Program-made: the position numbers and the translations under genes
Source: JBCBKZ01 sp039026975
GTDB taxonomy: Bacteria; Bacteroidota; Bacteroidia; J057
Length of the DNA stretch: 6,914 nt
Reading direction: 5' to 3'
Assembly: GCA_039026975.1 (NCBI GenBank)
Contig: JBCCLI010000360.1
Span: 1-6,914 of the forward strand
Notes under the pieces: generated by a model
What the model was told of the DNA's origin: nothing
What the model saw: only the letters and a program-made list of their open reading frames with translations
Databases searched by the model: none
Part shown: piece by piece, positions 1 to 5,875 of the stretch
How the letters are laid out: each line of letters begins with the position of its first letter
Numbering within the stretch: position 1 is the stretch's first letter

Positions 1-33
1 GATAGCTGGATAGCATAGAAACGAAAGCCTATG

Positions 34-324
34 TTAGCTTCCCGCTAGGGGAGTCCCAAATATCCCTACCGCCAGTTCTACCCAAACCAACAGTAGCAGA
101 AAGAGAATTCCCAGACAAATGACTATTCTGAAGGGGCGCTGCTTTACCTTCCGGATCACCCAGTCCATTAACAAGCCGGTTCCAAACAGGAGAATACCAG
201 CTACTATAAAATCGCCTATATTCCAGTTGACCTCAGCGCTGAATTGCATGGTAATCAGCGGAATGGCCAGGATAAAGGCTACTATAGCAGAGATAATGGC
301 TACTCTTTTGTGTTGGATACTCAT
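34..324 (-). CDS. Small three-helix membrane protein of unknown function
   Basis: This 96-residue protein probably sits in the inner membrane. Three hydrophobic segments are visible, at about residues 8-26, 39-57 and 66-88. Basic residues at the N-terminus (HKR) and between helices 2 and 3 (RKVKQRPFR) predict a cytoplasmic N-terminus and a C-terminus on the other side. The first loop is polar (SAEVNWNIGD), and the protein ends in a short Gly/Pro-rich tail (GTPLAGS). Similar small membrane proteins seem familiar from other Bacteroidota, but I cannot name a family or a role. There is no cleavable signal peptide and no catalytic motif. The gene is divergent from the beta-oxidation operon and has its own promoter at 378-408, so a shared function is not implied. 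The ATG at 322-324 is preferred because it directly precedes the first helix and lies downstream of that promoter. No Shine-Dalgarno sequence precedes it. Confidence 0.75.
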   Translation of the reverse strand: MSIQHKRVAIISAIVAFILAIPLITMQFSAEVNWNIGDFIVAGILLFGTGLLMDWVIRKVKQRPFRIVICLGILFLLLLVWVELAVGIFGTPLAGS

Positions 325-342
325 AAAATGTTTATCTTACAG

Positions 343-362
343 AAGGAATGAAGCTATTCCTT
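343..362 (-). promoter_or_regulatory. Leader hairpin upstream of the small membrane protein gene
   Basis: AAGGAAT (343-349) and ATTCCTT (356-362) form a perfect 7-bp inverted repeat around a 6-base loop. It lies between the predicted transcription start near 371 and the ATG at 324, so it would form in the 5' leader. No run of U follows it in the minus direction, so it is not a typical terminator. A role in mRNA stability or translation is possible but unproven. Confidence 0.3.
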
Positions 363-377
363 TCCATTCATGCCAAT

Positions 378-408
378 AAAAGATACAACCTTTCTCTTTG
401 TTGGCAAA
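378..408 (-). promoter_or_regulatory. Bacteroidota-type promoter for the small membrane protein gene
   Basis: Read on the minus strand, TTTG (405-408) is followed after exactly 19 bases by TATCTTTT (378-385). This matches the Bacteroidota vegetative sigma-factor consensus, TTTG at -33 and TAnnTTTG at -7, in all but the last base. Transcription would begin near 371, leaving a leader of roughly 45 bases before the ATG at 324. The match and spacing are seen directly; promoter activity is inferred. Confidence 0.5.
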
Positions 409-410
409 GT

Positions 411-423
411 CTGCTACTAGCAG
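411..423. promoter_or_regulatory. Short palindrome, possible operator
   Basis: CTGCTA and TAGCAG form a perfect 6-bp inverted repeat around one central C, about 140 bases upstream of the thiolase start and just outside the -33 element of the divergent promoter. Its TACTAGCA part recurs at 552-559, next to the thiolase ATG. A dimeric repressor acting on one or both divergent units would suit this placement, but no regulator gene is in view. The site is short enough to be chance. Confidence 0.2.
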
Positions 424-561
424 CATAATTATCCAAGGGAATCCTGTTGAAAAAGAAATAGGTGGCTCATGAAGGGCTACTCTTTATACGTTTTACCTAC
501 CTGGGAGTCATCAGGCTAGTGCCATGATTCATTTATACCAGGACTAACTATTACTAGCAAT

Positions 562-1764
562 ATGGATGCATTCATTTATGATTCTGTCAGAACCGTAAGA
601 GGCAAAGGCAATAAAAAAGGCTCTCTAATGGGGGTAACCCCTGTAGAACTTTCCAAACAGGTATTGTCAGCGCTCAAAGAAAGAAATGACTTAGACACTT
701 CTCAGGTGGAAGATGTCATCTTTGGCTGCGTGAGCCAGGTGAAGGACCAAAGCGCTAATATAGCTAAGTCAGCTGCTATGGCGGCTGGTTTTGGCGACCA
801 TCTCTGTGGTGTTTCCCTCAACCGCTTTTGTGGTTCTGGCCTGGAATCTATCAATGTAGCTTCTGCCAATGTAAAGGCCGGCTATAATGAGCTCATCATC
901 GCCGGTGGGGTGGAAAGTATGTCTCGTGTACCTATGGGCTCAGATGGAGCTGGGCCTTTTATGGATCCCATGCTCATGATGCCTGATAATGTAGTCCCTC
1001 AGGGCGTATCTGCTGACCTCATCGCTACCAGATCCGGCTACTCCAGAGATGATGTAGACAAGTTTGGAGCAGAATCTCAGAAGAGAGCTACGGAAGCAGA
1101 AAAGGCTAATAGATTTGCTTCCCGTATCTCGGTAAAAGATATCAACGGTGTAAGCATTCTGGAAACAGATGAGAATATCCGTCCTGGTACCACTGCCCAA
1201 GGCTTAGGTACCCTTCAGCCTTCCTTTGCTATGATGGGCGAAATGGCAGGCTATGATGCTGTGGCCATCAACGAATATCCTGAAGTGGAAGCGGTAGATC
1301 ATGTACACCACGCCGGTAATTCTTCTGCTATCGTAGATGGTGCTGCTGCCACCCTGGTAGGAAATGAAGCGATAGGGAAGAAGTTGGGGATGAAGCCAAG
1401 ATTCAAAATCCTGGCGGCTGCCATCATAGGGACTGACCCTACTATGATGTTGACAGGACCTGCACCAGCTTCCAGAAAGGCCCTTAAGCAGGTAGGGATG
1501 GAAGTAGGTGATATTGATTTGTTTGAAGTGAATGAAGCCTTCGCCGCCGTTCCTATGTATTTCATGGAGCATATGGGCGTAGACCACTCTTTGGTGAATG
1601 TAAATGGAGGAGCTATTGCCCTTGGACACCCATTAGGTGCTACGGGTTGTATGCTGACAGGAACGCTGATGGATGAGATTGAGAGAAGAGACCTTAATAC
1701 GGGTCTGATTACCCTCTGTATTGGAGGAGGTATGGGAATCGCTACCATCATCGAGAGAGTCTAA
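562..1764 (+). CDS. fadA: Acetyl-CoA C-acyltransferase (3-ketoacyl-CoA thiolase), beta-oxidation
   Basis: This cytoplasmic thiolase cleaves 3-ketoacyl-CoA with CoA to give acetyl-CoA and a chain two carbons shorter. At 400 residues it has the usual full family length. The catalytic elements are all visible: nucleophilic Cys90 in NRFCGSG, the NEAFAA motif with Asn324, His356 in GGAIALGHPLGATG, and Cys386 in CIGGGMG. The middle motif HHAGNSSAIVDGAA (249-262) and the C-terminus GGGMGIATIIERV resemble, from memory, the actinobacterial FadA of the mycobacterial trifunctional enzyme more than E. coli FadA. It is the first gene of the operon, followed after 163 repeat-filled bases by the hydratase/dehydrogenase, its natural partner. 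The ATG at 562 gives a standard thiolase N-terminus (DAFIYDSVRTVRGKG), and no Shine-Dalgarno sequence is present. The chemistry is near certain. Chain-length preference and a stable complex with the next gene product are inferred. An acetoacetyl-CoA thiolase role is less likely given the partner gene. Confidence 0.95.
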   Translation: MDAFIYDSVRTVRGKGNKKGSLMGVTPVELSKQVLSALKERNDLDTSQVEDVIFGCVSQVKDQSANIAKSAAMAAGFGDHLCGVSLNRFCGSGLESINVASANVKAGYNELIIAGGVESMSRVPMGSDGAGPFMDPMLMMPDNVVPQGVSADLIATRSGYSRDDVDKFGAESQKRATEAEKANRFASRISVKDINGVSILETDENIRPGTTAQGLGTLQPSFAMMGEMAGYDAVAINEYPEVEAVDHVHHAGNSSAIVDGAAATLVGNEAIGKKLGMKPRFKILAAAIIGTDPTMMLTGPAPASRKALKQVGMEVGDIDLFEVNEAFAAVPMYFMEHMGVDHSLVNVNGGAIALGHPLGATGCMLTGTLMDEIERRDLNTGLITLCIGGGMGIATIIERV

Positions 1765-1765
1765 G

Positions 1766-1927
1766 GTTTATTATTGAATGACGAATTTTGAGTTTTGGAT
1801 AGGTAATGGATCTTCATTCAATCATTCTCTCATTCAAAATTCAATCATGCTCTCATTCAGAATTCTCTCAATCAATCAGTATTCAATCATTCAAAATTCT
1901 CTCATTCAACATTCAAGAATTACCTCA
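1766..1927. repeat. ATTCA-type intergenic repeat cluster between thiolase and hydratase/dehydrogenase genes
   Basis: This gap is built from short, imperfect repeats. ATTCAATCATTC occurs at 1816-1827 and 1881-1892, CATTCAAAATTC at 1831-1842 and 1888-1899, and TCTCATTCA at 1828-1836, 1851-1859 and 1900-1908. The left end carries the same units inverted: ATTGAATGA (1773-1781) is the reverse complement of 1814-1822, and GAATTTTGA (1783-1791) that of 1834-1842 and 1891-1899. AGGTAAT (1801-1807) and ATTACCT (1919-1925) bracket the direct repeats. Similar ATTCA/AAAATTC strings seem familiar from Bacteroidota intergenic DNA. Units are too short and irregular for a CRISPR array. The region happens to stay open from an ATG at 1778, which would add 50 low-complexity residues to the next protein. 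Confidence 0.75.
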
Positions 1928-4096
1928 ATGCAAGACATAAAAAACGAACTGTTTGAATTCACAATAGGGGATGACGGTATCGCCATGTTTGTGATCAATC
2001 AGGTCAATAATCCAACCAACCTATTCAGCAATGCCTTTATTCAGGAATACCTTAAGGTAGCTATCAAGGCCGTAGAAGATGCCAGCATAAAGGGAGTGAT
2101 TGTGACTTCCGGAAGAAGCATGTTTATGCCGGGAGCGGATTTACGCGAGCTGAAAAATATGAGTGGAGATCCAGCCGAGCAGATCGCTGGTATGGAGCAA
2201 ATGCATAATTCTTTCAGAGCTGTAGAAACGGGCGGAAAACCCTTTGTGGCAGCTATTAATGGTACAGCTATGGGTGGAGGCTTAGAGCTTTGTCTCACCT
2301 GCCACCACAGAATTGTGCTGAATAATCCCAGGATCAAGCTGGGGTTTCCGGAGGCTAAGGTAGGACTACTTCCTGGTGGAGGTGGAACCGTAAAAGCGCC
2401 CTATCTCATGGGTATCCAGAATGGACTTACCTACCTTCTGCAAGGAAAAGAAGCCAGACCCCAGCAAGCATTAAAAGTTGGGCTGGTAGATGCACTAGCT
2501 GAGACCCAGGAAGAAATGATCACCATGGCCAAGGAGTGGATAGCGGCGAATCCTAAGCCCGTTCAGCCATGGGATAACAAAAAACATAGAATACCTGGAG
2601 GAGGCTTGTTTACGCCTACTGGTGTACAGACAATGGCTGGAGCTGTAGGGAACGTAACCAAAATGACTTCTGGCAACTATCCTGCTCAAAAGTACATTCT
2701 GAAGATTGTCCATGATGGTTTGCAGGTTCCTATAGACAGAGCACTTGAGATAGAAGCCAGGTATTTCACTAAGGTGCTGAGAAGTCCTGAGGCAGCTAAC
2801 ATGATCCGTACAGGGTTTATGGGCATTCAGGCAGCGAAAAAAGGAAAAGCCAGACCCAAGGATGAGCCTAAGTATGAAGTGAAGAAACTGGGTATACTTG
2901 GAGCTGGTATGATGGGAGCCGGGATCGCCTATGTATCTGCTAAAGCCGGTATGGATGTGGTTCTGAAGGATATCTCAGTAGAGGGTGCGGAGAAAGGGAA
3001 GAGTTACTCCAAAATGCTCACAGATAAAGCCATTTCCCGTAAGCGTTCTACCCCTGAGAAAGCGCAGGCTTTGCTCGATAGAATTACCCCTACAGATGAT
3101 CCCAAAGCAGTGGAAGGTAGTGATCTTATCATTGAGGCTGTATTTGAGGATCCATCTCTGAAAGACAAGGTAACCAAGGAAACAGAAGCAGTTCTTTCTC
3201 CAGATAAGGTGTATGCTTCTAACACTTCTACTATTCCGATTACGCTCTTGGCAAAATCTTCTGAGCGTCCTGAGAACTTCATCGGGATACATTTCTTTTC
3301 TCCAGTAGATAAGATGCCTTTAGTGGAGATCATCGTAGGAGAAAAAACCAAGGAGAAAGCCATTGCAGCAGCAGTGGATTATACAGTAGCCATAGGTAAG
3401 GTGCCTATCATCGTAAATGATAGCAGAGGTTTCTTTACATCCAGATGCTTCGGTACTTATGCCTCTGAAGGAATCTTCATGTTGGAAGAAGGCGTACCAG
3501 CAGCCATGGTTGAAAATGTGGCCAAGCACAAAGGAATGCCAGTAGGACCCCTGGCAGTTACAGACGAAGTGAGCCTGACTTTAGGCTTACATGTATACGA
3601 GAGTGATCCTACGCCCAACAAACTCCCTTTCCAGGAGCGTATGTACAAAATCCAGAAAGATCTGGTGGAGAATGACGGAAGAAAAGGAAAGAAGGCAGGA
3701 GCAGGTTTCTATGATTATCCTGAGAAAGGGAAAAAGAAGCTATGGCCTGGACTCAAGGAGAAGTACAACTCCAAGCTGGATACCCTAGATAAAGAGACCG
3801 TAGGCAAGCGTATCCTACACCGTCAGGCATTGGAAAGCTATCGCTGTCTGGAAGAGGGCGTGTTACGATCTACTATGGACGGAGATATTGGCTCAATCCT
3901 GGGATGGGGCTTCCCTATCTATACAGGAGGTGCGTTATCCTATATAGACTATGTGGGCATGAAGCAGTTCATTGCAGACTGCGATGACTTCGAGAACCGT
4001 TTTGGTGTGAGGTGGAAAGTGCCCGATAGCCTAAGAGCCATGGCAGCGGCAGGTATGTCCATCCATGAGTTTGGAAAGCAGCCAGCTACGGCATAA
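1928..4096 (+). CDS. fadB: Fatty-acid oxidation complex alpha chain: enoyl-CoA hydratase / 3-hydroxyacyl-CoA dehydrogenase
   Basis: This two-domain cytoplasmic enzyme hydrates trans-2-enoyl-CoA and then oxidises (3S)-hydroxyacyl-CoA with NAD+, feeding the thiolase. It has 722 residues from this start, close to the usual 700-730. The crotonase domain spans about 1-190, with the oxyanion-hole motif NGTAMGGGLE (111-120) and catalytic glutamates Glu120 and Glu142 (GFPEAKVGLLPGGGG). A linker leads to the NAD-binding Rossmann fold (GILGAGMMGAGIA, 322-334), then the catalytic dyad His455 (GIHFFSPVDKMPLVEII) and Glu467, and NDSRGFFTSR at 497-506. The C-terminal dehydrogenase domains fill the rest. 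HFFSPVD, rather than HFFNPVH, resembles the mycobacterial FadB type from memory. The start at 1928 is chosen because MQDIKNELFEFTIGDDGIAMF begins a normal crotonase strand, whereas the in-frame ATG at 1778 adds only repeat-derived residues. There is no clear Shine-Dalgarno sequence. Confidence 0.93.
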   Translation: MQDIKNELFEFTIGDDGIAMFVINQVNNPTNLFSNAFIQEYLKVAIKAVEDASIKGVIVTSGRSMFMPGADLRELKNMSGDPAEQIAGMEQMHNSFRAVETGGKPFVAAINGTAMGGGLELCLTCHHRIVLNNPRIKLGFPEAKVGLLPGGGGTVKAPYLMGIQNGLTYLLQGKEARPQQALKVGLVDALAETQEEMITMAKEWIAANPKPVQPWDNKKHRIPGGGLFTPTGVQTMAGAVGNVTKMTSGNYPAQKYILKIVHDGLQVPIDRALEIEARYFTKVLRSPEAANMIRTGFMGIQAAKKGKARPKDEPKYEVKKLGILGAGMMGAGIAYVSAKAGMDVVLKDISVEGAEKGKSYSKMLTDKAISRKRSTPEKAQALLDRITPTDDPKAVEGSDLIIEAVFEDPSLKDKVTKETEAVLSPDKVYASNTSTIPITLLAKSSERPENFIGIHFFSPVDKMPLVEIIVGEKTKEKAIAAAVDYTVAIGKVPIIVNDSRGFFTSRCFGTYASEGIFMLEEGVPAAMVENVAKHKGMPVGPLAVTDEVSLTLGLHVYESDPTPNKLPFQERMYKIQKDLVENDGRKGKKAGAGFYDYPEKGKKKLWPGLKEKYNSKLDTLDKETVGKRILHRQALESYRCLEEGVLRSTMDGDIGSILGWGFPIYTGGALSYIDYVGMKQFIADCDDFENRFGVRWKVPDSLRAMAAAGMSIHEFGKQPATA

Positions 4097-4107
4097 CAGG
4101 AAGCAAT

Positions 4108-4174
4108 TTTCTTCGCGGCTTTGCGGCTTTGCGTGACTATTTCAGTACGCTAAGGCGTGAAGCCGCAAAGTTTT
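4108..4174. repeat. GCGGCTTT palindromic repeat element, terminator-like hairpin ahead of the racemase gene
   Basis: GCGGCTTT occurs twice in tandem (4115-4122 and 4123-4130). CTTTGCGGCTT (4119-4129) pairs perfectly over 11 bp with AAGCCGCAAAG (4160-4170), and a few further pairs including G-U wobbles extend the stem inward. The right arm is followed directly by TTTT (4171-4174), so the plus-strand RNA resembles an intrinsic terminator. The hairpin ends 12 bases before the preferred racemase start. Strings like CTTTGCG-GCTTTGCGTGA are, from memory, a recurrent intergenic repeat in Bacteroidota and related genomes, so this may be a REP-like element that happens to resemble a terminator. It could also act as a partial terminator or attenuator, or limit ribosome access. 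Confidence 0.65.
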
Positions 4175-4186
4175 ACCTACTACTCC

Positions 4187-5269
4187 ATGGGACCTTTAGC
4201 AGGAATCAAAATCATAGAAATGGTGGGCCTTGGGCCGGGCCCTTTTGCCGGTATGCTACTAGCAGATATGGGCGCAGATGTGGTGCAGGTAGAGCGCAAG
4301 TCAGGTGGGATGATGCCCGCCTTTAATCGCAGGGGAAAGCGTTCCATAGCACTCAACCTGAAAGAGGCCAAGGATGTAGAGCTGCTACTTCAGTTAGTGG
4401 AGAAGGCAGATGCCCTCTTTGAAGGCTTTCGTCCCGGTGTAATGGAGAAGTTTGGGGTAGGGCCTGATGTATTACTCGCAAGGAATCCCAAGCTGGTCAT
4501 GGGGAGAATGACAGGCTGGGGCCAAACAGGTCCTTTAGCCCATGCTGCCGGGCATGACATCAACTACATTTCTCTCACGGGTGTGCTCAAAGCCATTGGC
4601 AGGAAAGGCGATAAGCCTAGTATCCCACTTAATATTGTAGGAGACTATGGAGGAGGAGCTATGTTTTTGGTGATGGGGTTATTGGCGGCTTTACTGGAAG
4701 CCCAAAAATCTGGAAAAGGTCAGGTGATAGATGTAGCCATGACAGATGGTTCTGCCATGTTGATGTCCCTCTTTCACTCGCTACATAGCATAGGTCTATG
4801 GTCTACTCATCAGGGCCAAAATATGTTAGATGGAGGGGCCCACTTCTATGATGTGTATGAGACTAAGGACGGGAAGTATGTCTCCATAGGTACCATAGAG
4901 CCACAGTTTTATATGTTGCTCATGCAGAAAATGGACTTACCACCTGAATTCTCTGCTCACATGAATGCCCAGAAGTGGCCGGAACTCAAAGATCAACTCA
5001 CGGGCATCTTCAAAACCAAAACCCGTGATGAGTGGTGCGAACTCATGGAGGGGACAGATGTCTGCTTTGCGCCCGTCCTTGACTATATGGAAGCCCAGCA
5101 ACATCCTCACAATGTAGCACGAAATACCTACATAGAGGTAGATGGTGAAACTCAGCCAGCTCCTGCCCCCAAGTTCAGTCGGACAGTTTCAGAAGTACAA
5201 CATGGCGCACACAAGGCTGGTGCGGATAGGGAGGAGGTATTGAGGGATTGGGGAGTGGAGATAATTTAG
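4187..5269 (+). CDS. Alpha-methylacyl-CoA racemase (CaiB/BaiF family)
   Basis: This enzyme interconverts (2R)- and (2S)-2-methylacyl-CoA so that methyl-branched chains can enter the S-specific steps of beta-oxidation. From the ATG at 4187 it has 360 residues, the size of the bacterial racemases. Numbering fits the mycobacterial enzyme MCR with a constant offset of 3, using MCR positions recalled from memory: His123 (GHDINY, MCR His126), Asp153 (VGDYGGGA, MCR Asp156) and Glu238 (GTIEPQF, MCR Glu241). The CoA-binding FRPGVMEKFG lies at 81-90. This His/Asp/Glu set distinguishes racemases from class III CoA-transferases of the same fold. The start at 4187 gives the classic MGPLAGIKIIEM. The in-frame ATG at 4157 lies inside the palindromic element and would add ten odd residues. 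The gene follows fadB by 90 bases and ends 3 bases before the stop of a convergent gene. The substrate is not fixed by sequence. Confidence 0.92.
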   Translation: MGPLAGIKIIEMVGLGPGPFAGMLLADMGADVVQVERKSGGMMPAFNRRGKRSIALNLKEAKDVELLLQLVEKADALFEGFRPGVMEKFGVGPDVLLARNPKLVMGRMTGWGQTGPLAHAAGHDINYISLTGVLKAIGRKGDKPSIPLNIVGDYGGGAMFLVMGLLAALLEAQKSGKGQVIDVAMTDGSAMLMSLFHSLHSIGLWSTHQGQNMLDGGAHFYDVYETKDGKYVSIGTIEPQFYMLLMQKMDLPPEFSAHMNAQKWPELKDQLTGIFKTKTRDEWCELMEGTDVCFAPVLDYMEAQQHPHNVARNTYIEVDGETQPAPAPKFSRTVSEVQHGAHKAGADREEVLRDWGVEII

Positions 5270-5272
5270 ACC

Positions 5273-5872
5273 TTATTTTTGCTGGTAAAACTTTTCCTTC
5301 CTTTCTGGATCATTGCTAAAGTAATAGGATAATAGACTTTGATTAAAGTAATCTTCTGTTTCGTATACCGGAAACTCATAAGCAAACTCAGTCTCTTTAA
5401 AAATATCTGGATACCTGTCTAAAAAGACTGGATCAGAATCTACTTTCGAATTCAGATAGGACATCATCTCATCCTTTGGTGTCCTCATAGTCAGAATCTC
5501 TTGGTAGGTAGCAGAGGCAGCGTCCATGTTTCGCAACCCACAACGAACCTCATATGCGTAAATCACATCTTCCTTATGGCCAAGCTCATATAGGCAATGG
5601 ACTACATCGGCCAAGTTGCAGTGATAATGAGTATTGCGTGTATAACTTATTTCTATCTCGGCTAGGATTCTTAAGATCGGAAGATCAGACTCCTCTAAAT
5701 TCCACATTATATATTCAACTAGGCTTTCTCGTAAATCGAAATTCTTATCCTCAGTAGAATATCGTTTTTGGGAAAGAACAGGTTCTAAAGACTGAAGCTT
5801 TTTGGCTATATCTGAATCAGAAGATGATTCTCGAAGATCTTCAAGGAAAGTTTTGGGATTAAATTCAGGCAT
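5273..5872 (-). CDS. Uncharacterised mostly helical protein, last gene of the minus-strand trio
   Basis: I do not recognise this 199-residue protein. It has no signal peptide, membrane helix or known catalytic motif, so a cytoplasmic location is likely. The N-terminal 40 residues are polar and rich in Ser/Asp. A helix-rich centre (about 45-130) includes DVVHCLYELGHKEDVIYAYE (89-108), which looks like a helical-hairpin repeat of TPR or ARM type, though no periodic repeat can be shown. The C-terminal part (150-199) is rich in Tyr, Phe and acidic residues. It follows the 105-residue gene with only TCT between stop and ATG, so translational coupling is likely. Its stop lies 3 bases from the convergent racemase stop. 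It is more A+T-rich in places than the operon (19 G+C in 60 at 5701-5760). Possibilities include an immunity-type or chaperone-like partner of an upstream product, but nothing in the sequence proves either. Confidence 0.7.
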   Translation of the reverse strand: MPEFNPKTFLEDLRESSSDSDIAKKLQSLEPVLSQKRYSTEDKNFDLRESLVEYIMWNLEESDLPILRILAEIEISYTRNTHYHCNLADVVHCLYELGHKEDVIYAYEVRCGLRNMDAASATYQEILTMRTPKDEMMSYLNSKVDSDPVFLDRYPDIFKETEFAYEFPVYETEDYFNQSLLSYYFSNDPERKEKFYQQK

Positions 5873-5875
5873 AGA

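Larger units (their letters stand above)
325..561. other. Divergent intergenic region between the membrane protein gene and the thiolase operon
   Basis: This 237-base stretch holds no convincing gene. It contains the minus-strand promoter and leader hairpin listed separately, a small CTTTG/CAAAG inverted repeat with loop TTGG (396-409), and the palindrome CTGCTA-C-TAGCAG (411-423). The 8-mer TACTAGCA occurs at 415-422 and again at 552-559, just before the thiolase ATG. A transcription start for the thiolase operon should lie here. The only -7-like sequence I found (TACGTTTT, 487-494) has no -33 partner at a good distance, so that promoter is not assigned. Confidence 0.6.

Noticed and set aside
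119..379. Plus-strand frame overlapping the small membrane protein gene
   Set aside because: It is antisense to a protein with three clear membrane helices and a good promoter, and its own translation shows no domain-like pattern.
487..494. TACGTTTT as a -7 element for the thiolase operon promoter
   Set aside because: It matches TAnnTTTG in seven of eight bases, but the nearest upstream TTG (447-449) is 37 bases away instead of about 19-23, and no TTTG lies at a suitable distance.
1204..1751. Long open frames antisense to the thiolase gene
   Set aside because: They overlap a gene with intact catalytic motifs and encode compositionally odd proteins without recognisable features; they are by-products of its codon usage.
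1811..1914. ATTCA repeats as a CRISPR array or tandem microsatellite
   Set aside because: Units are 9-12 bases, irregularly spaced and present in both orientations, without constant-length spacers or nearby cas genes.
4157..4186. Longer racemase start at 4157
   Set aside because: This ATG uses bases inside the palindromic element and would add ten residues unlike any racemase N-terminus. The ATG at 4187 gives the typical MGPLAGIKIIEM.
4254..4265. Second copy of TGCTACTAGCAG (also at 412-423) as another operator
   Set aside because: It lies inside the racemase coding sequence and simply encodes conserved residues MLLAD, so the 12-base identity is probably chance.
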